Shown one piece after another: positions 31,997 through 41,351 of a stretch of 58,617 nt of DNA. Numbering within the stretch: the first letter of the stretch is position 1; each line of letters begins with the position of its first letter. Source of the DNA: Betaproteobacteria bacterium. GTDB taxonomy: Bacteria > Pseudomonadota > Gammaproteobacteria > Burkholderiales > SG8-39. The DNA is taken from NCBI GenBank assembly GCA_005881595.1, contig VBBY01000033.1, positions 1 to 58,617 of the forward strand, read 5' to 3'. The position numbers and the translations under genes were made by a program. Under the pieces are notes generated by a model. The model made no database searches, was not told where the DNA came from, and saw nothing but the letters and a program-made list of their open reading frames with translations.

Positions 31997-33145
31997 ATGT
32001 CCGCGATGAAACGGCTGTTCCAGGTCATGGCCGACAAGAAGGCGTCGGATATCTTCCTTTCGGTCGGCGCGCCGATCAACATCAAGATCAACGGGGTCGC
32101 CGTGCCGGTCAACCAGACCATCATGACCTCGGATATGGTCAGGCAGCTGCTGTACGAGATGCTGACCGAGCGCCAGGCGCGCGAGTACGAGGAAGAGATG
32201 GAGCTGAACACCGCCGTCGCGCTCGAGGGCATCGGCGCCTTTCGCATCAGCGCCTTCCGCCAGAAGGGCTCGCCGGCCGTGGTGGTGCGCTATATCCCCG
32301 GGTCGATTCCTCCGCTCGACTCGCTGGGCCTGCCCGAGGTGCTGAAGGAAGTGATCATGCAGAAGCGCGGGCTGATCCTGATGGTCGGCGCCACCGGCGC
32401 GGGCAAATCCACTTCGCTCGCCGCGATGCTCGATTTCCGCAACGAGCGCAGGTCGGGCCACATTCTCACGCTCGAGGACCCGGTCGAATACATCTTCGTG
32501 AACAAGAAGTCGATCGTCAACCAGCGCGAGGTCGGCACCGACACCAAGGCCTTCGAGGTGGCGCTGAGGAACGCGCTGCGGCAGGCACCCGACTGCATCA
32601 TGATCGGCGAGATCCGCGACAAGCCGACGATGTCGATGGCCCTCGCCTACGCCCAGTCGGGTCACCTGTGCCTCGCCACGCTGCACGCGAACAACAGCTA
32701 TCACGCGATGAACCGCATCATCAACTTCTACTCGCTCGAGAACCGGCCGAGCCTGCTGCTCGACCTCGCCGCCGCGCTCCAGGCGGTGATCTCGCAGCGG
32801 CTGGTGCGCACGAAGGCCGGCACCCGGGTAGTCGCCGCCGAGGTGCTGCTCAACACGCGTCACATCGCCGAGCTGATAGAAAAAGGCGAGATCAGCGACG
32901 TCAAGGAGGCGCTGGAGAAGAGCATGGCGCCCGGCTCCCAGACCTTCGAGCAGTCGCTGTTCAAGCTGTTCATAGACGGCAGGATCACCCAGGACGAGGC
33001 GATGGCGAACGCCGACTCTGCCACCAACATGCTGTGGCTGATCAACCAGGCGACGGCAGGCGAGATCACCGGCCAGGCCACCGGCGCGCCGCCCGCCGGC
33101 AAAAGCGCCGCGCTCGGCAATTTGAAGATCGACGCGAATGCCTGA
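31997..33145 (+). CDS. pilU: PilU, PilT-family twitching motility ATPase
   Basis: A 382-residue type IV pilus retraction ATPase. Walker A is GATGAGKST (131-139), followed by the Asp box [10 protein letters not shown], Walker B and His box ([22 protein letters not shown]). The C-terminus is longer than PilT and carries the [14 protein letters not shown] segment typical of PilU. An AGGAGG element 5 bases before the ATG predicts good translation. Its place inside the dap cluster, far from other pil genes, is common in betaproteobacteria. Confidence 0.93.
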   Translation: MSAMKRLFQVMADKKASDIFLSVGAPINIKINGVAVPVNQTIMTSDMVRQLLYEMLTERQAREYEEEMELNTAVALEGIGAFRISAFRQKGSPAVVVRYIPGSIPPLDSLGLPEVLKEVIMQKRGLILMVGATGAGKSTSLAAMLDFRNERRSGHILTLEDPVEYIFVNKKSIVNQREVGTDTKAFEVALRNALRQAPDCIMIGEIRDKPTMSMALAYAQSGHLCLATLHANNSYHAMNRIINFYSLENRPSLLLDLAAALQAVISQRLVRTKAGTRVVAAEVLLNTRHIAELIEKGEISDVKEALEKSMAPGSQTFEQSLFKLFIDGRITQDEAMANADSATNMLWLINQATAGEITGQATGAPPAGKSAALGNLKIDANA

Positions 33146-34271
33146 GGCGGGGGCGCTGGAACTCGCCAAGGAGCTCATCGCGCGCCGGTCAGTGACCCCC
33201 GAGGACGGGGGCTGCCAGAACCTCCTCCGCGCGCGCCTTGCCAAATCCGGCTTTCGCTGCGAGCCGATGCGCTTCGGCGCGGTAGACAATCTCTGGGCGC
33301 GCCGCGGCGACGCCCAGCCGCTCGTCTGCTTCGCCGGCCATACCGACGTAGTGCCGCCCGGCCCGCTCGGCGAATGGCACTCCGATCCGTTCATCCCGTC
33401 GGTGCGCGAGGGCCGGCTCTACGGCCGGGGCGCCGCTGACATGAAGTCCTCCATCGCGGCATTCGTGGTGGCCTGCGAGGCCTTCATTTCCGAGCGACCG
33501 GGGCATTCGGGGTCGATCGCGCTGCTGCTCACCTCCGACGAGGAAGGGCCGGCGCTCGACGGCACGGTGCGCGTGGTCGAGGGCCTGAAGCAGCGCGGGG
33601 AAGCCGTGGATTACTGCATCGTCGGCGAGCCGACTTCGGTGAACGCCCTGGGCGACATGATCAAGAATGGCCGGCGCGGCTCGCTTTCCGGCAGGCTGAC
33701 CGTGCGCGGCATCCAGGGGCACATCGCCTACCCGCATCTGGGCAGCAACCCGATTCACTCGCTCGCGCCCGCGCTCGCCGAGCTGACGGCGCTGCAGTGG
33801 GACGCGGGGAACGAGCACTTCCAGCCGACGACCTGGCAGGTCTCCAACGTTCACGGCGGCACCGGCGCGCTGAACGTCATCCCCGGTTCGCTGCAGCTCG
33901 ATTTCAACTTCCGCTTCTCCACCGCGAGCACCGAGCGCTCCCTCAAGGAACGGCTGGAAGCGGTCCTGAAGAAGCATGGCGTGCGCTACGCCATCGAGTG
34001 GACCCTGGGCGCGAAACCTTTCATCACGTCGCGCGGCAGGCTGGTGGAGGTCGTTTCCACGGTCATCAAGAAGCACACCGGCCGCGCACCCGAGCTCTCC
34101 ACCGCCGGCGGCACTTCGGACGCCCGCTTCATCGCCGAGGTCTGCCCGCAGGTGGTTGAACTCGGGCCGGTCAATTCCAGCATCCACAAGCTCGACGAGC
34201 ACATCGAGCTCGGCGCGCTGGAGCAGTTGCCCAAGATCTACCTGGATACGCTGCGCGCCCTCCTGCCTTGA
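33138..34271 (+). CDS. dapE: Succinyl-diaminopimelate desuccinylase
   Basis: A 377-residue dinuclear zinc M20 peptidase-family enzyme releasing LL-DAP. Metal ligands lie in [37 protein letters not shown] and VGEPTS; the lid domain begins near residue 180. [10 protein letters not shown] near the C-terminus supplies the last ligand region. It overlaps pilU by 8 bp and prmB by 4 bp. Confidence 0.97.
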   Translation: MPEAGALELAKELIARRSVTPEDGGCQNLLRARLAKSGFRCEPMRFGAVDNLWARRGDAQPLVCFAGHTDVVPPGPLGEWHSDPFIPSVREGRLYGRGAADMKSSIAAFVVACEAFISERPGHSGSIALLLTSDEEGPALDGTVRVVEGLKQRGEAVDYCIVGEPTSVNALGDMIKNGRRGSLSGRLTVRGIQGHIAYPHLGSNPIHSLAPALAELTALQWDAGNEHFQPTTWQVSNVHGGTGALNVIPGSLQLDFNFRFSTASTERSLKERLEAVLKKHGVRYAIEWTLGAKPFITSRGRLVEVVSTVIKKHTGRAPELSTAGGTSDARFIAEVCPQVVELGPVNSSIHKLDEHIELGALEQLPKIYLDTLRALLP

Positions 34272-35050
34272 CGCTCGGCGAGCTGCTTCCCCTGCAACGG
34301 CAGGTGGGCGCCGACGGGCAAAAACGAGTCGAATCGCTGATTCGAAAACGCATCAGCGACCGAATTCCAGTGGCCTATCTGCTGCACGAGGCCTGGCTCG
34401 CCGGAGTCGCGTTCTACGTCGACCGTCGCGTCGCCGTGCCGCGCTCGCACCTCGCCGAGCTTCTCGGCGACCGCCTGCGGCCGTGGCTGCGCCGGCCGAC
34501 GCGGCGCGTGCTCGACTTGTGCACCGGCTCGGGCTGCCTCGCCATTCTCGCTGCGCGCGCATTTCGGCGCGCCGACGTCGATGCCACGGATATTTCGGCC
34601 GCTGCGCTGGTCGTCGCCAGGAGAAACGTTCTCAACCACCGCCTGCGAAGCAGGATTCGCCTGCTCCGCTCCGATCTGTTCGCCGCGCTGGAAGGCGAGC
34701 ATTACGACCTGATCGTGACCAATCCCCCTTACGTCAGCGCGCAGGCGATGCGGCGCCTGCCGCCGGAGTATCGCCACGAGCCGAGGCTGGCGCTGGCTGC
34801 GGGACGCGACGGACTCGACCTGGTGCGGCGGATCGTCGCGGCAGCGCGCGCCTATCTGACGCCCGATGGGGTGCTCGCCTGCGAGGTGGGCGCGGCGCGG
34901 CCTGCGCTCGAGCGCGCGTATCCGCGGTTGCCCTTCACCTGGCCCGCAGTCAGCGATCCGGCGGGTGGCGTCTTTCTGATCGAGCGCGCGCAGCTGCCCG
35001 CCGATCTCGCCCAGGGTGCTGACGATTGTTTGCCGACGGCCGCTTCTTAA
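34268..35050 (+). CDS. prmB: Ribosomal protein L3 N5-glutamine methyltransferase
   Basis: A 260-residue class I SAM methyltransferase. The SAM motif is [12 protein letters not shown] and the catalytic Gln-binding motif is [21 protein letters not shown] between the two domains fits PrmB rather than PrmC. The start is TTG overlapping the dapE stop. The N-terminal helical domain is about 45 residues shorter than in typical PrmB (about 300 residues), and no upstream in-frame start is available because the frame would run through dapE. Confidence 0.86.
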   Translation: MTLGELLPLQRQVGADGQKRVESLIRKRISDRIPVAYLLHEAWLAGVAFYVDRRVAVPRSHLAELLGDRLRPWLRRPTRRVLDLCTGSGCLAILAARAFRRADVDATDISAAALVVARRNVLNHRLRSRIRLLRSDLFAALEGEHYDLIVTNPPYVSAQAMRRLPPEYRHEPRLALAAGRDGLDLVRRIVAAARAYLTPDGVLACEVGAARPALERAYPRLPFTWPAVSDPAGGVFLIERAQLPADLAQGADDCLPTAAS

Positions 35051-35073
35051 AGCGGTAGGATTTACCGAATAAA

Positions 35074-35091
35074 GGGGCTCGTTCGGGCCCC
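35074..35091. other. Hairpin after prmB, uncertain terminator
   Basis: A 7-bp stem (GGGGCTC and GGGCCCC, one G-U pair) with a GTTC loop, 24 bp after the prmB stop. On the plus strand no T-run follows, so it is a weak terminator candidate for prmB; a T-rich stretch lies on the minus-strand side, where no gene ends. It could also be part of the leader of the 35116 gene. Confidence 0.3.
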
Positions 35092-35115
35092 GGGTCTGCA
35101 CATCGGGGGAGAAAA

Positions 35116-37446
35116 TTGCGCGCGGCGGTCCGATTCGCGGGATGGTTCCTGTGCGCGCTTGCCCCGGCGACGGCGCTTGCTGACTCGTGCGTCTGGGTCT
35201 CGGACGAGGACAGCATCCGGCAAGTCCAGGCGAGCACCAACCAGGTCACCGTATCGGTTCCCTCGAGAGGAGTGAGCCGGCTCGTCATGAACGCCGGCGA
35301 TTGCGGCGTCTGGGCTTTCAATAAGGACGAGCCGCGCCTGCGCCGCTATGCCGCGGACGGAACGCTGGAGCTGGACATCGGGGTCCAATCGCTCGATTCG
35401 AGAATAGACGAAATCAAGGATGTGCAGCTCGATCCCCATGACGAGAGCCTCTGGCTCGCCGACGAGCGGCGCTTTTCCCACATCTCTCCGGCCGGTCAGC
35501 TTTTGATCGGTTTTCCTGCTCCGGGCGAGGTGCGCCAGTTTCGCGTCGCGCTGGATCAGAGTCTATGGTTGCTGGGCGAGCGGCGGCTCTGGCACTTCGA
35601 CAAACAGGGGACGCTGCTCGCGAAATTCGCGCTCGCGGACGATTTGGCCGAGGATGCGCGTCATTTCGCGGTGGACGGCCTGGGCGGGCTGATCTGGATG
35701 GCGGGTGACCACGAGCTCGCGCAGCTCCCGCTCTCCAACCCGAGCGCCCCGGCCGTGCGCCTGCGGGTCCCGCGCTCTATTACCGGACTCGCGCTCGATC
35801 CTTTGTCGGGAAAGGTCTGGGTCGGGCAGACGGAGTCGCTGCTCGCCTATGCCCGCGAGGGCACGCTCGCGCACTCGGTCGATCTCGGCGCCCTGCGCTT
35901 ACGTAAACCGGATAGGCTCGCCTTCGATCCGGCGAGCCGCTCGCTTTGGGTCGGGGCGGAGCGTTCAGTTGCGCGTTTTACCGATGCGGGGCAGTACGCG
36001 GCCGGTCTTGCCGCGCGCGACGGCGACGAGGCGCTCGGCGTGCCGACGTTCCGGGTGGATCCGACGCTCGTGATCGCGCAGCCCCCGCAGAACGCCTTGA
36101 CTGATAATCCCACCCCTGCGTTCACCCTTACCTACGGCGCGCAATGCAACGCTGACCCCTGCCCGTTTGCGAACGACTATTTTGCGGCCTACCAGCTCAG
36201 CGCCACTTTGAACGCTCAGCCAGTCGGCGCGCAATTCGTGTTCCACGCCAACGCCGCGGAGGCGACCTTCACGCCCGCCACGAGACTGCCCGAGGGCCAA
36301 AACAGCTTCAGCGCGCAGGCGACCGACCGCTTCGGACACACGTCGAGCCGGGAGGCGATCACTTTCACGGTGGATACGGTCCCGCCGAAGTTCCTGACCC
36401 TGGCCCCGTCCGAGGGAAGCGTGCTTGCCAATCCGAATATCCTGATTCAGGGCACGATCGACGACCCTGCCGCTACGGTGGTGCTCGCGGGCATGGGCAT
36501 TAACAGGAATGGAGCGAGCTTCAGCTTTCCGGTGGTTCTGCTGCCCGGTTTGAGCACCTACAACCTGTCCGCCACAGATCCGGCCGGCAACGTCACCGTC
36601 GTTGTTCTGCATCTCACGCTCGCAGCGGTCAGCGTGAGCATTGCGAGCCCATCCAACGGCGCCACGATCAACGCCGATACTGTCACCGTATCGGGAACGT
36701 TCCAGGGCCCGGCGAACACGGGCATCACCGTGAACGGCATCGCCGCCATCGTCACAGGCAGCGCCTTCATCGTCGCCGCCGTGCCGCTGCAGCCCGGGGC
36801 GAACACGCTCAGCGCCGTGGCCACCGCCCCCAACGGCCAGAGCGCGACACAAACGCTATCGGTGACGAGCACCGGACCGGCGCCGATCCACGTTACGGCG
36901 AGCATCGCGCAGGGGCTGGCGCCGCTGGATGTCGCGTTCACGGTGAGCAACACGACCGGGAAGGGCCTGCTCGTCGTTCAGGCCGATTTCGCCGGCTCCG
37001 GAAGCTTTGGTTTTTTCAGCCCGGACGCCCCGTTATCGAACCGCTACACCACGCCGGGAACCTATCGCGCGGCTTTCAACATCGTGGATAGCACGGGCGC
37101 GAGCTTCCGGCAGACGGTTACCATCGTGGTGCAGGATCCTGCGCAGGTCGATCAGACGCTGCGCGTATTGTGGGGCGGTTTCACTGCCGCACTCGCTTCG
37201 AGAGACATGGCGCAAGCGTTGCAGTATTTCAACTTGCAGGCTCAGGCGAAATACGCACCCGTATTGGACGCGCTTCGGCCGAATTTGCCTCAGATCGTGG
37301 CCAGCTACGGCGCGCCACAGCTATCGACCATCTCCGACGGACTCGGCGAATACGTTCTCGGCCGCAAGATCAATGGCGTAAACCAGATCTTCTTCATTTA
37401 TTTCCTGCGTGATGTCGATGGCGTGTGGCGCATGGATTCAATGTGA
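35116..37446 (+). CDS. Secreted multi-domain protein: seven-repeat propeller plus Ig-like domains
   Basis: A 776-residue protein, not recognised as a named family. A signal peptide ends near residue 22 (PATALADS). Seven repeats with a VW or LW core and a trailing G-x-L strand start near 25, 65, 112, 150, 192, 233 and 276, consistent with a seven-bladed propeller of the NHL/Vgb type. From about 320 come Ig-like beta domains (QPPQNALTDNPTPAF; PSEGSVLANPNILIQGTI; SPSNGATINADTVTVSGTF) and a PKD-like segment (about 595-670). The C-terminal 100 residues are helical, then strand-rich, ending FIYFLRDVDGVWRMDSM, like an NTF2-type fold. TTG start behind a GGGGGA element. It is the first gene of a tightly packed exported set; its role is unknown. 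Confidence 0.75.
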   Translation: MRAAVRFAGWFLCALAPATALADSCVWVSDEDSIRQVQASTNQVTVSVPSRGVSRLVMNAGDCGVWAFNKDEPRLRRYAADGTLELDIGVQSLDSRIDEIKDVQLDPHDESLWLADERRFSHISPAGQLLIGFPAPGEVRQFRVALDQSLWLLGERRLWHFDKQGTLLAKFALADDLAEDARHFAVDGLGGLIWMAGDHELAQLPLSNPSAPAVRLRVPRSITGLALDPLSGKVWVGQTESLLAYAREGTLAHSVDLGALRLRKPDRLAFDPASRSLWVGAERSVARFTDAGQYAAGLAARDGDEALGVPTFRVDPTLVIAQPPQNALTDNPTPAFTLTYGAQCNADPCPFANDYFAAYQLSATLNAQPVGAQFVFHANAAEATFTPATRLPEGQNSFSAQATDRFGHTSSREAITFTVDTVPPKFLTLAPSEGSVLANPNILIQGTIDDPAATVVLAGMGINRNGASFSFPVVLLPGLSTYNLSATDPAGNVTVVVLHLTLAAVSVSIASPSNGATINADTVTVSGTFQGPANTGITVNGIAAIVTGSAFIVAAVPLQPGANTLSAVATAPNGQSATQTLSVTSTGPAPIHVTASIAQGLAPLDVAFTVSNTTGKGLLVVQADFAGSGSFGFFSPDAPLSNRYTTPGTYRAAFNIVDSTGASFRQTVTIVVQDPAQVDQTLRVLWGGFTAALASRDMAQALQYFNLQAQAKYAPVLDALRPNLPQIVASYGAPQLSTISDGLGEYVLGRKINGVNQIFFIYFLRDVDGVWRMDSM

Positions 37447-37454
37447 AAGTACCT

Positions 37455-38153
37455 ATGAGCTCGCTTCGCTTGATCTGTCGGTTGCTACCGATTCTCGCGG
37501 CGCTGTCGCTGCAAGCATGCGCGACGACGCAGACTTACTCCGCCAAACCGATCACCGCCACGGTGGTCGACGCCGAAACCGGCGAGCCGCTGGAAGGGGT
37601 GAACGTGGTAGCGCAGTGGACATTGCACGAAAGAGTGACTTGGGTGCGTGCGGGCGATCTGGAGCTGATGGAGGCGGTGACCGACAAGGAAGGCAGATTC
37701 CATTTCCCTGGGTGGGAAGGCAAAGCGCCTCCGCGTGACCTGCCATATGAGACAAGGCTTGGCAACGCCGATCCCATAATGATTCTTTTCAAGAGCGGCT
37801 ATAAGCCTGGCGGCGCCGGCAATTATTTGCAGCCGGAGCGCCTGCGCGATGAGAACCATACTTGGGAGCGCTACTCCGATTGGGACGGAAAGGTCATCAA
37901 GCTGGAGAAGTACAAAGGCAACTTGGAGACATATGCCTCCCTTGCGGCCGGCACACTGACGGGTGTGGGCAGTGGGCTCGAATGCCCATGGAAGAAGTTT
38001 CCGCGACTCATCGCTGCGCTGATTAATGAAAAGGATCGGCTGACGAGATCCGGCGTGCGCAATTACCTTCCTTCGATTGAAACGATGGAAGGGTATTTCA
38101 AAAACTCAGGCTGCGGTTCCGCAAGAGATGTTTTTAGAGAGTATTTGAAATGA
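37455..38153 (+). CDS. Lipoprotein with carboxypeptidase-regulatory-like fold
   Basis: About 232 residues. A lipoprotein signal with lipobox SLQAC (Cys near residue 22) predicts membrane anchoring. The next 70 residues (ITATVVDAETGEPLEGVNV, then DKEGRFHFPGW) look like the CarboxypepD_reg beta-sandwich, with a longer insertion. The C-terminal half is helical with two conserved-looking Cys (ECPW, SGCGS). An alternative GTG start at 37443 would overlap the previous stop. The stop overlaps the next ATG (ATGA). The function is unknown; coupling suggests it works with its two neighbours. Confidence 0.75.
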   Translation: MSSLRLICRLLPILAALSLQACATTQTYSAKPITATVVDAETGEPLEGVNVVAQWTLHERVTWVRAGDLELMEAVTDKEGRFHFPGWEGKAPPRDLPYETRLGNADPIMILFKSGYKPGGAGNYLQPERLRDENHTWERYSDWDGKVIKLEKYKGNLETYASLAAGTLTGVGSGLECPWKKFPRLIAALINEKDRLTRSGVRNYLPSIETMEGYFKNSGCGSARDVFREYLK

Positions 38154-39952
38154 ATAGGGCGACTGTTTTTGCGCTAGGGTTAGCGCTGGCCGCAAACAGC
38201 GAAATCACATTCGCGCATGATCCCTTGACTCACTTTGACTTGTCCAGGGAGGCGGCGCAAAAGTCCGTGCTAGGCCAAGCTAACACACTGGCAGATCTGG
38301 GATTCTCCAAGGCAGTCGATGATGAGACCCAGAAATTCCCGAGCACGCCAGGAGATCAAAGCAATCAATTTCTGCCCGGATGCTTGCACGGGAAAGATCT
38401 GAACATATTGCAGTTGATCGCATGCGGCAGCCAGTTCGAAGACGTGCCAGGCACCCGCAGTTTCAATCACTTTTTTGATCCGACGCGCGGTATTCCGCTG
38501 ACAACTATTGTCGGAAAGCCCGGCACCGTCTTGGGGTTGCCCAATCTCAAATCGCCGGACTGGACATTGCAGGACCCCAGCAGCGAAGACGCCGGCTCCG
38601 CGCAGGAGTTTTCTTACAAGAACGCGCGCGACTACTTCTATGACGCATTAACCGCCCCACAACAGTCTGGACGCGACGCGAACTGGGGCAAGGTGTTCCA
38701 GAGCATCGGCCAGATCATCCACCACCCCCAGGACATGGCGCAGCCCCAGCACGTGAGAAACGATGCGCACTGTGATAGTCCGCTTTGCGCCCTGGCTAAT
38801 GTGATTACGCTTGGTACCTTAGGTATTTATAACCCGAGCCGGTACGAAAAGCACACCTCTATCGGGCTGACATTTTCTGGAGGTCCCGTCCGGCAAGTAA
38901 TCCAGCAGCTTGCAAGCACAGCCGACGGCAACTCGGTCTATCCAGGACCGAACAACGCCAATATTTCGGTCTTTAACACGCCGCGCAAGTTCTTTGTCGG
39001 CGCGGGCAAGGGAATCGCCGAGTACACCAATGCGAATTTTGTGAGTCAGGGAACGAATTTCACTTTCAACAACGGCGTGGCCGGCACACATCCCTCTTAT
39101 TCACAACCGGTCCCCGGCGAGGCGAATCCGGTTCGGGCGAATTCGACTCGATTGTTTCCGAATGGGGCGCCGGCTGGCGTTCAAGCTGCGTGCAACTTCG
39201 ATCTAGCGAATTGCTACCTCACTTTTTACTCCACCAGTGGCACCGATCCCCTGACCGGTTTGCCATTCACCAACGACCGTGCGTCCACGCTATCGATCTT
39301 TGACCAGGATTTGCAGGCAAAAGTATTGCAGACGGATCCTTCGACTGGCCAGCAATACTCGACAGAGAGAATATTCGCCCTCAACAGGTTCAATTTCGAC
39401 GCTGCGAATCAATTCTTGATTCCGCGCGCTGTTTCGTACTCTGCAGGACTGATCAACTACTTCTTCCGCGGCAAGATCGATTTCGTGGTCGATCCCACGA
39501 ACGCGAGCCAGCTGCTGGTGATGAACCTGGGCACCGAGCCCATGAAGGGCAAGTTTCGGCTGTTCTACGACGACCAGTCCGGCAGCCGCCGTGAGGTGCC
39601 CGACGCCGGCGGCACCCCGATCCTGTGGGACACCGAAGTGATCCTCGCGAGCGCGCGGTCGGCCGGCGTTCTGTCCGCGGGTGGCCAGATGACCGTGCCT
39701 GCGTTTCCGGCGCCGCAGGCCCCGGCGCCGAAGAAGCCGGGCGAGTATATGCTCGTGTTCGAGCATGCCGTACAACGGCGCGCTCTATCTGGCGGGCCTC
39801 GATGCGCAGAACCGCATCGTCACCTTCAAAATAGATCCGTCGGGCCTGCGGGTGCTGAACGGGTTCGACGCGAACGGGCAGTTCCATTTGACGCCGCTTT
39901 CCTGGGAATCGTCCGCGCAGAAAGACATCGACCCGCTGCTACAGGTCGTTAG
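38150..39952 (+). CDS. Large secreted protein, N-terminal part (zinc phospholipase C/P1-nuclease-like), frameshifted
   Basis: A signal peptide is probably cut after residue 22 (ITFA), giving a mature start HDPLTHFD. The region to about 330 resembles the zinc-dependent phospholipase C/P1-nuclease fold: H107 in FNHFFDP, and the motif HHPQDMAQPQHVRNDAH with H191, H192, D195, H201, D205 and H207, then AEYTNANF. In those families N-terminal, His and Asp ligands bind three zinc ions. From about 440 the sequence is beta-rich. Real homology seems to stop near 39763; the remaining 63 codons are out of frame, and the protein continues in the frame opening at 39765. The function is inferred only from motifs. 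Confidence 0.7.
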   Translation: MNRATVFALGLALAANSEITFAHDPLTHFDLSREAAQKSVLGQANTLADLGFSKAVDDETQKFPSTPGDQSNQFLPGCLHGKDLNILQLIACGSQFEDVPGTRSFNHFFDPTRGIPLTTIVGKPGTVLGLPNLKSPDWTLQDPSSEDAGSAQEFSYKNARDYFYDALTAPQQSGRDANWGKVFQSIGQIIHHPQDMAQPQHVRNDAHCDSPLCALANVITLGTLGIYNPSRYEKHTSIGLTFSGGPVRQVIQQLASTADGNSVYPGPNNANISVFNTPRKFFVGAGKGIAEYTNANFVSQGTNFTFNNGVAGTHPSYSQPVPGEANPVRANSTRLFPNGAPAGVQAACNFDLANCYLTFYSTSGTDPLTGLPFTNDRASTLSIFDQDLQAKVLQTDPSTGQQYSTERIFALNRFNFDAANQFLIPRAVSYSAGLINYFFRGKIDFVVDPTNASQLLVMNLGTEPMKGKFRLFYDDQSGSRREVPDAGGTPILWDTEVILASARSAGVLSAGGQMTVPAFPAPQAPAPKKPGEYMLVFEHAVQRRALSGGPRCAEPHRHLQNRSVGPAGAERVRRERAVPFDAAFLGIVRAERHRPAATGR

Positions 39953-41324
39953 CTCCTTTCCCATAGGCTCCGTGCTGCCGAAAGTGGCACGCATGAAGCA
40001 GGCGACGTTCGAGTCGAGCGGGCCGGGCGGAATGAGCCATGAGCTCGTCGCGATCTCCATGGCGCTCCGGACGGGCGGCGGGCTGGCCGTGTACGCCAAG
40101 GATCCCGCGACGGGCCGGCTGGAATGGCGCGGCACGGGTGGCAGCTTCCTGCGCTGGACCGCGCACTCGCCGGATTCGACGCTGGGCGACTTCGAGTTCA
40201 TACCCGAGATCCAGAATAACGGCCTCAACGGCACGGTCACTTTTCTCCGTCGTTTCCGGCCCGCGCCGGGGCAGAATCTGGTGACGACCGCCGGCACCAT
40301 CACCCTGCCGCCTTTCTCGGGCAACGGCGACAACTACAACGTCTTCCGGAAGGCCACCGCAGCGATCTCGCCCGACGGCCTGACCGTCAGCGGTTTCTCC
40401 GGAATCTCCGGAAGCACCCCGCCGTTCTTCCAGGACAACTACGAGTTGAAAGTGACCCTGGGGGCCGTGCCAGCGATCGCGCTCGCGCAGAGCGAGCACG
40501 TCCCCTTGAGTCTCATCGTCAACAGTCCCAACAACGTCAACCAGACCACGACGGTCGACCCGATCGCGGGACCGAATTCGCATTCCGAGAGCCATTCCCG
40601 CAGGATCGTGGACGGGGAGCAGACGGACAACGACCCCAAGGTGTTCGTGGACTATATCTCCAACAAACTGGTCGCATGGCGAAACCAGATGTTCGCGACG
40701 ATCATCGACGAGGATATTTTGGACAGCGTCCAGGACATCGTGTTTACGGCTTCCAGCCCGACCTGCCCGTTCACGATTACGACCGACGACGTGCAGTTCA
40801 GGCGCGTTGCCAACAAAGTCATCCAGACGACCACTGTCCAACTCGATTCGGCAGTGACCCTCGTGTCTAAGAACATCCCCAGCCAGACCTGTGGCTTCGG
40901 CAGCTGCACGCCGCTCAACTACACCAGGAACACCCGCGCGCACGAGGTCGACCTCCATCAGTGCGGTGGCGACGTTGTCTTCGGGAAGCCGGATGTCCAA
41001 GACGACATGGTGTTCGATCCGGACGTGACCGTCGATACGACGCGAACCGGTTCGAGCCTGTTCCGGACTTTAAACGGAAAAATCGACGGATCGATCGTCA
41101 CCGGGGTGGGGTTCAACGCACCAAGTGACTTCTCCATTCGGGGGCAGCCGCTCGGAACCGATCCGAACGGGTTCGTCGCCGACGCCTCTCCGCTCGGCGA
41201 GATCTTCGCCGCGAAGACTGACAAGAGCGTGATCGTGTACAACCCGCTGCCCTCGAGCGGCATGCCGCAGACGCTCGCGATCCCCGCGAACATCATCAAG
41301 CTGATCGCGGCGGTCTGGTTCTAG
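39765..41324 (+). CDS. Large secreted protein, C-terminal part (continuation after frameshift)
   Basis: A 519-residue open frame beginning MPYNGALYLAG, in the +1 frame relative to the preceding gene. Removing the single C at 39764 joins the two frames as VFE-MPYNG and gives one protein of about 1057 residues. No Shine-Dalgarno element precedes this ATG, which argues against an independent gene. The sequence is beta-rich and Asn/Thr/Ser-rich, has four cysteines in pairs (SPTCPF, QTCGFGSC) and no membrane segment, as expected for an extracellular domain. No known domain was recognised. The gene ends 27 bp before tRNA-His. Confidence 0.7.
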   Translation: MPYNGALYLAGLDAQNRIVTFKIDPSGLRVLNGFDANGQFHLTPLSWESSAQKDIDPLLQVVSSFPIGSVLPKVARMKQATFESSGPGGMSHELVAISMALRTGGGLAVYAKDPATGRLEWRGTGGSFLRWTAHSPDSTLGDFEFIPEIQNNGLNGTVTFLRRFRPAPGQNLVTTAGTITLPPFSGNGDNYNVFRKATAAISPDGLTVSGFSGISGSTPPFFQDNYELKVTLGAVPAIALAQSEHVPLSLIVNSPNNVNQTTTVDPIAGPNSHSESHSRRIVDGEQTDNDPKVFVDYISNKLVAWRNQMFATIIDEDILDSVQDIVFTASSPTCPFTITTDDVQFRRVANKVIQTTTVQLDSAVTLVSKNIPSQTCGFGSCTPLNYTRNTRAHEVDLHQCGGDVVFGKPDVQDDMVFDPDVTVDTTRTGSSLFRTLNGKIDGSIVTGVGFNAPSDFSIRGQPLGTDPNGFVADASPLGEIFAAKTDKSVIVYNPLPSSGMPQTLAIPANIIKLIAAVWF

Positions 41325-41351
41325 GGCGGGGAGAAACGACCGCGGAAGTAT

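Noticed and set aside
35074-35091. Firm terminator for prmB
   Set aside because: The hairpin is real but lacks a T-run on the plus strand, so it is listed only as a low-confidence hairpin.
39765-41324. Treating the downstream half of the large secreted protein as an independent gene
   Set aside because: It has no signal peptide or ribosome-binding site, it starts mid-domain, and one-base correction gives a smooth fusion with the upstream frame.
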